This document shows, piece by piece, positions 48,877-57,694 of a DNA stretch of 64,000 nt; position 1 is the stretch's first letter; each line of letters begins with the position of its first letter. The notes under the pieces are model-generated. The model saw only the letters and a program-made list of their open reading frames with translations. It made no database searches and had not been told where the DNA came from. Origin of the DNA: Persephonella sp. KM09-Lau-8 (GTDB taxonomy: Bacteria; Aquificota; Aquificia; Aquificales; Hydrogenothermaceae); the NCBI RefSeq assembly GCF_000703085.1, contig NZ_JNLL01000002.1, positions 99,842 through 163,841 of the forward strand, read 5' to 3'. The position numbers were made by a program, and so were the translations under genes.

Positions 48877-50877
48877 ATGGAAAAAACAATTTTTGAAAAA
48901 ACCATAGTTGAAGAACAGAAAACAGTTGTTGAAATACCTGAGGTAACAATTGTTAAAAACGCTCCGGTCGAAAAATCTTCTGCATCTACAAAGCAGTTCC
49001 AGGGGTTGAAAATTGTAAAAGAGTTTGAAGCAGAAGGTGGGGAAGCTGACCTTTTTCTCCTTGAAAATAACACGCTTTTGAAACTCTATAGAAAAGGCAT
49101 AATCCCCAAAATAGAAGTCGTTCAGAAAATCAAAGAGGTCGGAGAAAAATTACCAAACGATGTGGTAAAAATACTTGATTTTGGCATAGACAAAGAAACA
49201 GGCAGATTTTACGAAATACAGGAATACATGAAAAACGGAAATATTAAAAACTTTCTGAAAGGGAAAACACCCAATAAAAATCTTTTAATACAGATAATAG
49301 ACCAAATAAACCAGATTCTAAAAGCTCTACATTCTTTAAACATAATCCACAGGGATATTAAGCCTTCAAATATTCTGGTTAAAGAGGAAAATCCTCTAAA
49401 CCTGGTAGTAACAGACTTCGGTATATCCTCTTTATTGGATGATGAATTTTCAAAGAAAATAACAACAGTAAAAGGAACTCCTGTTTACTCTGCTCCTGAA
49501 AGTTTCTCCGGAATAATGGGAAAGGAAGCAGACTACTGGTCATTTGGAATGGTAATTTTAGACATTCTAAACAAAAATCCTTTTAAGGGTTTAGACCCAA
49601 AAACGGTGATGTTTAAGATAACATCCGAGCAAGTCCCAATTCCAGAAGAATTAGACGAAGATGTCAAAACCCTACTGAAAGGTCTATTAACTCAAAACAG
49701 GAAGAAAAGATGGGGTGCAAAAGAAGTTGACCTGTGGCTTTCGGGAAATATCCCCAGTGTATTTTATGAAGAAAAAGTAACATCTGGAAGATACCTGTTT
49801 AACAACAAGGAATACAGCTCACTTGAAGAACTCGCAGGAGCAATGCAGGCAAATGAAGAAACCTTTAAATATGCAGTTTCTTTTGTCCAGAGAGGACATC
49901 TAAATACACTTCTTAAAGAAAATAAACAACTTGATTTGGACACCAGGGTATGGGAAATTTTGGAAAGTGAAAAAGATCCTGAAGTAGCCCTTGTAGAAAT
50001 AATCCATACAATAGCCCCATCACTGGAAATAAAGCCTTATGGAATCAAGATAAACCTTTCTGAGCTTTTTGAAGACACCCTTTCTGCAATAAAAGGGCTT
50101 TCTAAACCTAATCCCCTTTCTGCTCTTTTAATATCAGAAAATAAAAAAGACCTGAAAAAATTTGAAAAACTGGTTAAATACACAAAAGATGGAGAATTCC
50201 TTAGTTTTATGGCAAATAAGTTTCTTCAGGCAGAAAGAGCTTTAGGATCTAAAACAAAAGCATTACACCTATTTGCTTCAATGGTTTCAGAAAACTTTGC
50301 GGTTACCAGAAGATTGGACTTCTCCAGAAAAAGCTTTATTAAAGTACTTGAAAACCCCTTAACAAAAGAAGAGTTTGACTTTTTCTCTTACCATTTTGAA
50401 AGAATGCTTGGAAAAAAGCTGAATAAAAAAAACATAGAAAACATAGATATGTTCCACTATCAGAAAATCGTCGAACTTGTAAGAAAGGATAAAAATTACC
50501 TTGAAAATGCTCAACCTATTATTAAAAACCTAAAAGTTAAAACACACCTTTACCCGTTTGAAATAGCACTTGCTGCATGGAAAGGAAAATCAGACAAAAT
50601 TGAAGATTTGATAGACGCAGTGTCTGCTATGGTTTTAGTTGAAAAAACAGGAATAAAATGGGAAGCTCTCGAAAGGGAAAGAATAAACAGAGTAAAAAAT
50701 AAACTAAAAGAACTGGATGAAGCAGGCTATGTAGTTCCAATGGGAGAACTGGAGCTAATAGAACAAAAAAAGGAAAAAAACTCTTACAAGGTGAAAATAG
50801 ACCAGTGGTCCCACTTCATAAACCACATAGAATCACTGGAGGAGTTTCTTAAAGATGAAGGTGTTCTACTTCACTAA
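48877..50877 (+). CDS. Ser/Thr protein kinase
   Basis: 666 aa. The Hanks-type kinase domain occupies about residues 45-290: TLLKLYRKG (probable VAIK-like Lys), IIHRDIKPSNILV (catalytic loop, about 158), VVTDFGISSLL (DFG), KGTPVYSAPESF (activation/P+1) and DYWSFGMVILDIL. The glycine-rich loop is not obvious. The C-terminal 370 residues are helical and unassigned, perhaps a sensor or scaffold. It starts an operon with PP2C, coiled-coil, AAA+ and radical SAM genes, overlapping PP2C by 23 bp. Confidence 0.9.
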   Translation: MEKTIFEKTIVEEQKTVVEIPEVTIVKNAPVEKSSASTKQFQGLKIVKEFEAEGGEADLFLLENNTLLKLYRKGIIPKIEVVQKIKEVGEKLPNDVVKILDFGIDKETGRFYEIQEYMKNGNIKNFLKGKTPNKNLLIQIIDQINQILKALHSLNIIHRDIKPSNILVKEENPLNLVVTDFGISSLLDDEFSKKITTVKGTPVYSAPESFSGIMGKEADYWSFGMVILDILNKNPFKGLDPKTVMFKITSEQVPIPEELDEDVKTLLKGLLTQNRKKRWGAKEVDLWLSGNIPSVFYEEKVTSGRYLFNNKEYSSLEELAGAMQANEETFKYAVSFVQRGHLNTLLKENKQLDLDTRVWEILESEKDPEVALVEIIHTIAPSLEIKPYGIKINLSELFEDTLSAIKGLSKPNPLSALLISENKKDLKKFEKLVKYTKDGEFLSFMANKFLQAERALGSKTKALHLFASMVSENFAVTRRLDFSRKSFIKVLENPLTKEEFDFFSYHFERMLGKKLNKKNIENIDMFHYQKIVELVRKDKNYLENAQPIIKNLKVKTHLYPFEIALAAWKGKSDKIEDLIDAVSAMVLVEKTGIKWEALERERINRVKNKLKELDEAGYVVPMGELELIEQKKEKNSYKVKIDQWSHFINHIESLEEFLKDEGVLLH

Positions 50878-51505
50878 TAGAGGAAACTACAGGGATAAAA
50901 ACGAAGATGCTCTGCTTATAGATAAAAAAGTTATTCAGGAAGATATGGAAAAGCCGAGAGAATCAGCACCTTCAAAAATAGTCGCAGTTGCAGATGGAGT
51001 CGGTGGAGCTGCAGCAGGAGAAGTGGCATCAAAATCCGTTTTAGAAACACTGGCAGATTTTGAAAATCCGGATATAGAGGCGGCAATTTTTAGAGCAAAA
51101 GAAAAATTAAAAAAACTTGCAGAAAAAGACCCTTCGCTAAACGGAATGGCAACAACAGTAGCTGGGATAAAAGTGGAAAGTAATAAAATCACCGTCTTCA
51201 ACTGTGGAGACAGCAGGGTTTACAAAAAGGCAGGAAAATTTCTAAGAATACTTTCATTTGACCACTCTAAAGGTGGAGTCTTATATTCAGCAGTAGGAAC
51301 GGATATAACCCCTGAGGTATTTACCAGACAAACAGACGGAGGAATATTCCTTATTGCCACAGATGGGTTTTATGGAGTTTTTGAGGAGCAGGAGCTGGAG
51401 GAACTTTTTGAAGAAAACATAGAAAAAACAGTTTCAAACATAATGCAAAAGTTAAAAACAAAAAACCTACATGACAATACTACATTTATAATAGCAGAGG
51501 TTTAA
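50855..51505 (+). CDS. PP2C-type Ser/Thr phosphatase
   Basis: 216 aa. Motifs: NRGNYRDKNEDALL, IVAVADGVGGAAAGEVASK (metal-binding Asp and Gly), MATTVAGI, VFNCGDSRVYKKAG, IFLIATDGFYGVF and LHDNTTFIIAEV (last metal Asp-Asn). This is a compact, apparently active PPM phosphatase that should reverse the upstream kinase. Confidence 0.92.
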   Translation: MKVFYFTNRGNYRDKNEDALLIDKKVIQEDMEKPRESAPSKIVAVADGVGGAAAGEVASKSVLETLADFENPDIEAAIFRAKEKLKKLAEKDPSLNGMATTVAGIKVESNKITVFNCGDSRVYKKAGKFLRILSFDHSKGGVLYSAVGTDITPEVFTRQTDGGIFLIATDGFYGVFEEQELEELFEENIEKTVSNIMQKLKTKNLHDNTTFIIAEV

Positions 51506-51506
51506 A

Positions 51507-52130
51507 ATGAGCTCAGTTTCTGCATTTCAAATAAAAGTCAACAAAGAAGAATATAACCAGAAAAAAAGAGAAGCTGCAAAAGTAATTGATAACATGTACA
51601 AACTACTGCTGGAAAAGGCTGAAGAAATAAGAGAAGAAAAAAGAAGAAAAAATGTCATAAGAGAAATAGAAAAAGCCCGTGAAGACCTCTGGTCAATGCT
51701 GAGCGAAAACACTCCTTATTATTATACAGAAATGAAAATTCATCTTCGAAAAGACCCGTTTATCAGAATTTTCCACGGGGCAGAATATTATATAAAAGAG
51801 ATACTAAACCTGATAGAAAAAGAAAAAGCCTTTGTTGAAGAAAAAAGAAAGGATATAGAAAAAATACTCAAAAAAATAGAAACAATAAAAGAAGGAAAAA
51901 CTATCTTTAGCAAAGATGTCTTACAAAAAATCTCCCATTTTGATAAATCGCTAATTGAAAAAGATATCAATAAAGCTGAAAGAGAAATAAAAAAAATAAT
52001 ACCCTTCCTGGAAAAGGCTTTAAGGGAAGAAAAAGGGTTAAAAAAACTAGAAGAAATAATTTCAAGCCTAAAAACTGAAGAAAAAACAGAAAAAAACACC
52101 CTGAGTCTTCTGGAGGAAGAAAAAAATTAA
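51507..52130 (+). CDS. Coiled-coil protein of the kinase operon
   Basis: 207 aa, almost entirely charged helix (VIDNMYKLLLEKAEEIREEK, EIKKIIPFLEKALREEKG) with a central aromatic stretch (MLSENTPYYYTEMKIHL). No family recognised. It starts 1 nt after the PP2C stop with AGAGG upstream. Confidence 0.62.
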   Translation: MSSVSAFQIKVNKEEYNQKKREAAKVIDNMYKLLLEKAEEIREEKRRKNVIREIEKAREDLWSMLSENTPYYYTEMKIHLRKDPFIRIFHGAEYYIKEILNLIEKEKAFVEEKRKDIEKILKKIETIKEGKTIFSKDVLQKISHFDKSLIEKDINKAEREIKKIIPFLEKALREEKGLKKLEEIISSLKTEEKTEKNTLSLLEEEKN

Positions 52131-52177
52131 AAGAAAACAGGGAAAAAGAACTTAAAAATAGAAGTCTGGCTATAAAA

Positions 52178-52696
52178 ATGCTGATTGAAGCCCTATCTGC
52201 GGAACTACCTCAGCCTTTTAAATCAGAAGTAGAAAAAATAATAGAAAAACCTGTTCTATCAGTCCAGGATCTGTCTGACTTTCTAATCAAATACTCAGAC
52301 TGGAAAGAAAAACAAGCAGTGCAGCAACTGGAAAAAGAGTTAAAGAAAAAAATAATAGAAAAATTAAAAGAAAAAGGATACAGCCTAATATCGGACGGTG
52401 TGTTTATGTTATTTTCTAAAAAGGAAGGATACAAGATAGCAGTAAAAGTAAACAACGGAAAAATAACAAGCAAATTCATCAGAGAAATAGACCATCAACC
52501 TTCAGAATACGACAGGATAAAAGACAAAGAAGAGTTAAAAATATGGTGCAAAGACCAGGAAGATATATTAAACCAGATTAGCAAAGATGGAATCATAGTA
52601 TCCCAGATAACAAATATACCCGACCTGTTAGACATAAATTACGAAATAAAAGAAAAAACTGTAGAGCACAAAAAACAACTAGCAAAAGAGGACTAA
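52178..52696 (+). CDS. Unknown protein of the kinase operon
   Basis: 172 aa. Helical N-terminus, then YSLISDGVFMLFSKKEGYKI and AVKVNNGKITSKFIREIDHQ, which looks like a small alpha/beta domain. The frame is open for about 20 codons upstream without a normal start codon, so ATG 52178 is a best guess with a weak ribosome-binding site. It ends 1 nt before the AAA+ gene. Confidence 0.55.
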   Translation: MLIEALSAELPQPFKSEVEKIIEKPVLSVQDLSDFLIKYSDWKEKQAVQQLEKELKKKIIEKLKEKGYSLISDGVFMLFSKKEGYKIAVKVNNGKITSKFIREIDHQPSEYDRIKDKEELKIWCKDQEDILNQISKDGIIVSQITNIPDLLDINYEIKEKTVEHKKQLAKED

Positions 52697-52697
52697 G

Positions 52698-54428
52698 ATG
52701 CAATGGGTAAAAGAACTTGATTTATTTTTGCCTCAGACAGCTCATTTTCTGCTGTCCGGGAATATATACGACTCATTTTTGTTTGAAGGAATTCCCCTTA
52801 GCCTGATAGATTTCCTCGGAAGGCACCTTACGGAAAAACAGGGATATGATCAGGTGGTTTTATACATTCCTCTTTCAGGGTTTTTTCACGTTGCAGGAGA
52901 TAGAAAACCATTTGAGGATATCGCAGGATCTTTGGACAAAGAAAAAAAGGAAAGTCTTGAAAAAGCTTACGAAACCATAAGCAAAATAACGCAAAACCAA
53001 AAATACCACATAGCCCTTATAGTAAACTTCGCATCCAGAATAGAAGAAATAGCTAAAAGTGACTTTGGAATTTTCCTCTATAAAATGTTTAAAGATGCCG
53101 TAAAAGCTAATAAAATAAAAACCGAGAGAGGAATAAAGCACAACCTTGTAATTTACTTGTTAGATAGAGAAGGGGACTTCCCGGCATGGTATTACGTTGA
53201 AAAGCCTAACGTAAAATCAATCCTGATACAAAAACCTGACATAAAAACAAGAAGACAGGTTATAAAAAAGCTTCTTGAGGTATTCAAAAAACAGGATGAT
53301 GAAAAACTTATAAGTGAGATAACTGACAGAACTTACGGGATGCTTTCAAGGGAAATAATATCAATATTCCAGATAGCAAAGCAGAATAACATACAGCCTG
53401 AAAACATATCTCAAGCAATAAGAACATATAAAACAGGAATAAAGGAAAGTCCGTGGGAAAGTATTGAAAAATCAAAAGTAAAATCTATAAACAGTCTCAT
53501 ACAGGAAAGGGTAAAGGGACAGGAAGAAGCAATCAAAAAAGCCTCCCAGATAATAAGAAGAGCCTTTTTTAATCTATCAGGAGCACAGTTTTCAAAATAT
53601 TCCCAAAGACCTAAAGGTGTTTTATTCCTTGCAGGACCTACAGGGGTAGGAAAAACGGAACTTGCAAAATCAATCGCAGAAATAGTGTTTGGAAATGAAG
53701 ATGCACTTATTAGATTTGATATGTCAGAATTCAGGCACGACCATTCTGACCAGAGACTTCTTGGAGCCCCTCCAGGATATGTTGGATACGAAAGCGGAGG
53801 AGAACTGATAAACAAAATAAGGGAAAATCCCTTTTCTGTGGTTTTGTTTGACGAGATTGAAAAAGCACACCCAAGAATAATGGATATAATGCTGCAGCTT
53901 CTCGACGAAGGGGTTTTAACGTCAGGAAGAGGTGAAAAGGCTTACTTTTCTGAGTGCATTGTTATATTTACTTCAAACCTCGGAGCTTCAAAAGTAAACC
54001 CTACAATGGATTTTAATCAGGTTGAAAAAACGATAAAAGAGGAAATAGTAAACTACTTTAAAGAAATACAAAGACCGGAAATACTTAACAGAATAGGAAA
54101 AAACATTGTGGCATTTGATTTTATAAGGGAAAGGGAAGGAAAACAGATAGCAGAGAAAATGATAAATAACATTATCCAAAAACTGAAAAAGGAAAAAGGG
54201 ATAACAGTAGAAATAGAAAGTATGAATAAACTCTTAGAAGCTTCAATAAAAGATCTATCAATGGGTGGTAGAGGAATTGGAAACACAATAGAGGAAATAT
54301 TCATAAACCCATTATCGGAACTTTTATTTGAGCTGGATGTCAAAACCGGTGATACTGTAAAAATAAAATTTGGAGAAAAACTGGAAGGGGAAAAAATTGA
54401 AAGTAGCCAGAATACTTTATCCGGTTAA
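52698..54428 (+). CDS. ClpA/ClpB-like AAA+ ATPase
   Basis: 576 aa. The N-terminal half (LPQTAHFLLSGNIYDSFLFE...) looks like a degenerate first AAA module without Walker motifs. The second half is a ClpB/ClpA-type domain: VKGQEEAIKKASQIIRRAF, Walker A FLAGPTGVGKTELA (about 313), DMSEFRHDHS, GAPPGYVGYESGGEL (pore loop), Walker B VVLFDEIEKAHP and IVIFTSNLG. An unfoldase or remodelling motor; no ClpP-binding loop was identified. Its link to a kinase, phosphatase and FHA recalls ClpV-containing secretion systems, but no secretion genes accompany it. Confidence 0.87.
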   Translation: MQWVKELDLFLPQTAHFLLSGNIYDSFLFEGIPLSLIDFLGRHLTEKQGYDQVVLYIPLSGFFHVAGDRKPFEDIAGSLDKEKKESLEKAYETISKITQNQKYHIALIVNFASRIEEIAKSDFGIFLYKMFKDAVKANKIKTERGIKHNLVIYLLDREGDFPAWYYVEKPNVKSILIQKPDIKTRRQVIKKLLEVFKKQDDEKLISEITDRTYGMLSREIISIFQIAKQNNIQPENISQAIRTYKTGIKESPWESIEKSKVKSINSLIQERVKGQEEAIKKASQIIRRAFFNLSGAQFSKYSQRPKGVLFLAGPTGVGKTELAKSIAEIVFGNEDALIRFDMSEFRHDHSDQRLLGAPPGYVGYESGGELINKIRENPFSVVLFDEIEKAHPRIMDIMLQLLDEGVLTSGRGEKAYFSECIVIFTSNLGASKVNPTMDFNQVEKTIKEEIVNYFKEIQRPEILNRIGKNIVAFDFIREREGKQIAEKMINNIIQKLKKEKGITVEIESMNKLLEASIKDLSMGGRGIGNTIEEIFINPLSELLFELDVKTGDTVKIKFGEKLEGEKIESSQNTLSG

Positions 54429-54960
54429 GACTCTTGGTCCCGGAAATAGAGTGGGAGTTTGGCTTCAGGGGTGCTCTATAAGGTGCAGAGGCTGCATGTC
54501 GGTTGAAACATGGAGCTTTGAGGATGGAATAAAGGAAGACCCTATATTGCTTGCCAAGAAATTGTCTAAAATATCAAATTCCTTTACTATATCCGGAGGG
54601 GAGCCATTTGACCAGCCTAAGGAATTAAAAAAGTTTCTTGAAGAACTGAAAAAAGAAGGAATTGAAGACATAATCATTTACACAGGATACACGGAAGAAA
54701 AGGTGTTAGAAGATTTTCCCTGGACAAAGAAGCTCTGCTCTCTTTTGATATCCGGACCTTTTATAGCAGGTCTCGAAACAGAATCTGGTTGGAAAGGCTC
54801 TGAAAATCAAAAGGCAAAAGTTTTCAACAAAAAATTTAAGGATTATTACAGACAGTTTTTAGAAAGCAAAAAGCAGCCCCTCCAGATTTTAGGCGGAACT
54901 ATTGTCGGAATTCCTTCTAAAAAGCAGCTGATAAACACCTATATGGGAATAAAGTCTTGA
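54400..54960 (+). CDS. Radical SAM activase-like protein (NrdG-like)
   Basis: 186 aa from TTG 54400 (AAGGGG upstream). The iron-sulfur motif WLQGCSIRCRGC gives CxxxCxxC (Cys26, 30, 33); SNSFTISGGEPFDQP is the GGE SAM-binding motif; later VLEDFPWTKKLCSLLISGPF resembles NrdG/PflA-type activases. No glycyl-radical enzyme is nearby, so the substrate may be a protein in this operon. It overlaps the AAA+ gene by 29 bp. Confidence 0.83.
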   Translation, partial: KVARILYPVKTLGPGNRVGVWLQGCSIRCRGCMSVETWSFEDGIKEDPILLAKKLSKISNSFTISGGEPFDQPKELKKFLEELKKEGIEDIIIYTGYTEEKVLEDFPWTKKLCSLLISGPFIAGLETESGWKGSENQKAKVFNKKFKDYYRQFLESKKQPLQILGGTIVGIPSKKQLINTYMGIKS

Positions 54961-55272
54961 AAAACGAAGAGAAATAAACCCAAGTAAAACAACTAACGGA
55001 ACGACTATAATATCTATAACCAATAACAAAAATAACCGGTCAGAATAAAACCCAAAAAGTTTTGAAAAATCTAAAACTGTTTGAGACCACTGAAAAACCA
55101 GAAATTCTCCCATGAAAAAAGAAAATATAGCAAGACTTATTATATTTTTAGTGCTTTTAAACATATCTATAAAAGAAATAAAAAATAGACCATGAATAAC
55201 GTGGAACAAAACTGAAAACAAAACCACCAAAAGTAAATACTTTGGATTTATTGCAGATAAAGTAAAGTCCAT
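54889..55272 (-). CDS. Four-helix membrane protein, convergent with rSAM gene
   Basis: 127 aa with four hydrophobic segments (YLLLVVLFSVLFHVIHGLFF, LAIFSFFMGEFLVF, LFLLLVIDIIVVPLVVLLGF). AGGAGG upstream of the ATG. Its last 24 codons overlap the 3' end of the radical SAM gene by 72 bp on the opposite strand. No family recognised. Confidence 0.6.
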   Translation of the reverse strand: MDFTLSAINPKYLLLVVLFSVLFHVIHGLFFISFIDMFKSTKNIISLAIFSFFMGEFLVFQWSQTVLDFSKLFGFYSDRLFLLLVIDIIVVPLVVLLGFISLRFSRLYSHIGVYQLLFRRNSDNSSA

Positions 55273-55333
55273 TTATACCTCCTGCAAACTTTAAACAAAT
55301 AATATATAAACCAAAAATAAAAAGGAAAGGCAA

Positions 55334-56302
55334 ATGAAAAAGGAGTTACCTCCTGGATTTATACTTCAAGTACTGGAAAAAAAGGGAATTAAATATAAGA
55401 AATCCGGCAACTCATTCAGACTGAGATGCCCTTTTCACGATGACAAAAACCCTTCAGCTTCTGTAGATCCAGAAAAAAATACATTTCTTTGCTTTGCTTG
55501 CGGTTCATCTCTATCTGAAAACGGAAAAATAGCAATATCTGCTAAAAGATTGTTTGAACTTCTCGGAGGTAGCAAAGAAGAATGGCACAATTTGATCAGA
55601 CAAACATATGAGTCCCCCCCTGAAATAACTTGGAGTAAAAATCCACCCCAAAACATAAAAATTGAAAAAATATGGAACAGCCTTGAAAATGTCTATAACG
55701 AAAGTGCAATAAAATATCTTAAGAGCAGAAACATAAATGTGGAATATTTAATGAAAAGGGAAGAAATAAAGCTACTTACTAAGATTAAAAACTGGCCTAT
55801 TGCGATTCCAATCTTCAATACGCAAGGAATAATGGTAGGAATCCAGCTGAAAGCCTTAAAAGAAATAGAAGGAAAAAAAGCAATAATGTATCCAGGAAGT
55901 AATTCAGGTTTTCTGGGAATAAAGGATTTAGACAAAAGTAAAAAGATAGTTATCATAACAGAGGGAGTAATAGACTATTTAACCTTGAAAGGACACGGCT
56001 TTAGAAATGTAATTGGGATAATGAGCAGTAATACTCCTGTAGACGGCATAGGAAAAATACTCAGCAAAATAAACTTCTTTTTAGTCCATAACGACAAAGC
56101 AGGATTCGGGCTCTTTGAAAAAATAAAAGGAGAAGTCGTCAAAAGCAATAAAATCATCATCCCTATAGTTCTTGGAAATAGAAAGGGATACGATGTTAAT
56201 GACTTTTTTGTTGAAAAACAAAACCCAAAAGTTCTTTTGAAAGAAATTTTAAAATCTTCTTTAAAAGGAGTTACTGAAAATGACACAATTGAAACATCTT
56301 GA
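55334..56302 (+). CDS. DnaG-type primase, copy 2, altered Toprim DxD
   Basis: 322 aa, clearly paralogous to 23173-24273 (shared KKSGxxFxLxCPFHDDxxPS zinc-finger segment). CHC2 ligands CPFH and CFAC are kept. The Toprim Glu is kept (IITEGVIDYLTL, about 210), but the DxD motif reads FLVHNDKAGFG, so the first Asp is His. Metal binding for primer synthesis may be impaired. First gene of the replication operon through PolA and the helicase. Confidence 0.82.
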   Translation: MKKELPPGFILQVLEKKGIKYKKSGNSFRLRCPFHDDKNPSASVDPEKNTFLCFACGSSLSENGKIAISAKRLFELLGGSKEEWHNLIRQTYESPPEITWSKNPPQNIKIEKIWNSLENVYNESAIKYLKSRNINVEYLMKREEIKLLTKIKNWPIAIPIFNTQGIMVGIQLKALKEIEGKKAIMYPGSNSGFLGIKDLDKSKKIVIITEGVIDYLTLKGHGFRNVIGIMSSNTPVDGIGKILSKINFFLVHNDKAGFGLFEKIKGEVVKSNKIIIPIVLGNRKGYDVNDFFVEKQNPKVLLKEILKSSLKGVTENDTIETS

Positions 56303-57694
56303 AAAACCTGTAGAAAACATAAAAAAACTGGAACAGATACTAAAAAAAATACCTGTTCCTAAACTGCAAAAATTTGAAAACCTCCGGAAAAATCTCTACA
56401 CAGCAAAAAAATGGAATCTGGCTTTATTCTATAATCCTGAGGAAGATATTTACTCCCTTCCTTATATAACATCCCACGCAAAAAAATAATAGAAACCTTC
56501 TATACCTTTGAAGCAAAACACCCTCATGAAGGATTCCCTGGAGGACTCAAACTGGAAAAAATGACACATCATGCTTTTTGTAATATACCTGTCCAAGCAG
56601 GAGCAGTATTTGAGACGGAAAAAAGAACAGATAAAATACTGTTTTACCCTGTAGATAAATTAATTACAGAAATAGAACATACTTTTATTGAGGTAGAAAA
56701 GAAAAAACCAAGAAATAGAGTAACCTTACTAAAAATCTACGAAGATACTGCCCTGAAAAAAATCCTTCTATACAAAATAGAGATCTACGAATTTACGGAC
56801 GAAGTCTTCAAACTTCCTGAAAAACCAGAAGAAATAGACCTTGCAACCCTAAAAAGCACAGTGGCAGCTATTCACTCGGAAGAAATAAAAAATAAAGTAA
56901 AGCTAAAAGATAGGACAGCTCTGTATAAAGAAGAACATCCTGTCGATGACTGGCAACTACTCTCAGAATGCTCTGTAACACCCAATAAAGCAGAAATAGT
57001 AGACGAAAACGGAGAAGTTAAAGAGTTTAAAACAAAACTAAAAGAAAGACCAGTAGCCTTTACAGTATTCGGAATAGGATTTGAAAAAGAAGTAGGATGG
57101 TTTCCGGGTGCAATGATAATTAACGTGTTTAAAAGAAAAGATATCCTCTCCAAAAAATCCTCACCGGAAGAATATGCAGAAAAACACACTTACCACCTAA
57201 ACGGAAAAAAACTTCAGGTTAACTATAAAAACCTATACCTTAAAGGAATATACCATATAGACAGAATTCCTTCTCTATGGTCCTATGCAAGTTTAACCGC
57301 AAATTCAGGAAAACTTAATATAACAATACCTATACCTATCCAAAGGAAAATCCAGGACAAAGAAACAAAAGAATACAAATGGCAAAGAACTGCCCCTAAG
57401 TCAATAGCAAAAGCTGTAGAGCAAATCCTTGGAACACAAAAAATAAATTACAAAGGAGAAGAAATATACCTTCCCGGAAAAAGAGCTTTTATTGAAAAAG
57501 AGCTTGTTCAAATAAAAGAACCTTCCTGGCTTCCTGAAGCACAAAAACTTATAAAATCAGCAGTTGCTGTATATAAAACACTCCAAAAGCTAAAAAGAGG
57601 AATTGATTACCTAAAAGAAAATGTAGAAGATATCAGCGAACTTGAAGAGTTTATACCTGTAAAGGAGATAAAAAATGTTCAAAGTGATAAATAA
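56280..57694 (+). CDS. Unknown protein, two frames joined at an A7 run
   Basis: The first frame (56280-56489, 69 aa, AGGAG upstream) stops at GCA AAA AAA TAA. The -1 frame continues IIETFYTFEAKHPHEGFPGG and runs to 57694, for about 470 aa in total. A_AAA_AAA (56480-56486) is a canonical -1 slippery heptamer, but a missing A would do the same. The large part includes TVFGIGFEKEVGWFPGAMII and is beta-rich with no recognised domain. It lies between primase and PolA, suggesting a DNA-replication role (inference). Confidence 0.6.

Noticed and set aside
48877..54428. Type VI secretion cluster
   Set aside because: Kinase, phosphatase, FHA and a ClpV-like AAA+ are present, but no sheath, tube, baseplate or TssM/TssL-like genes are seen.
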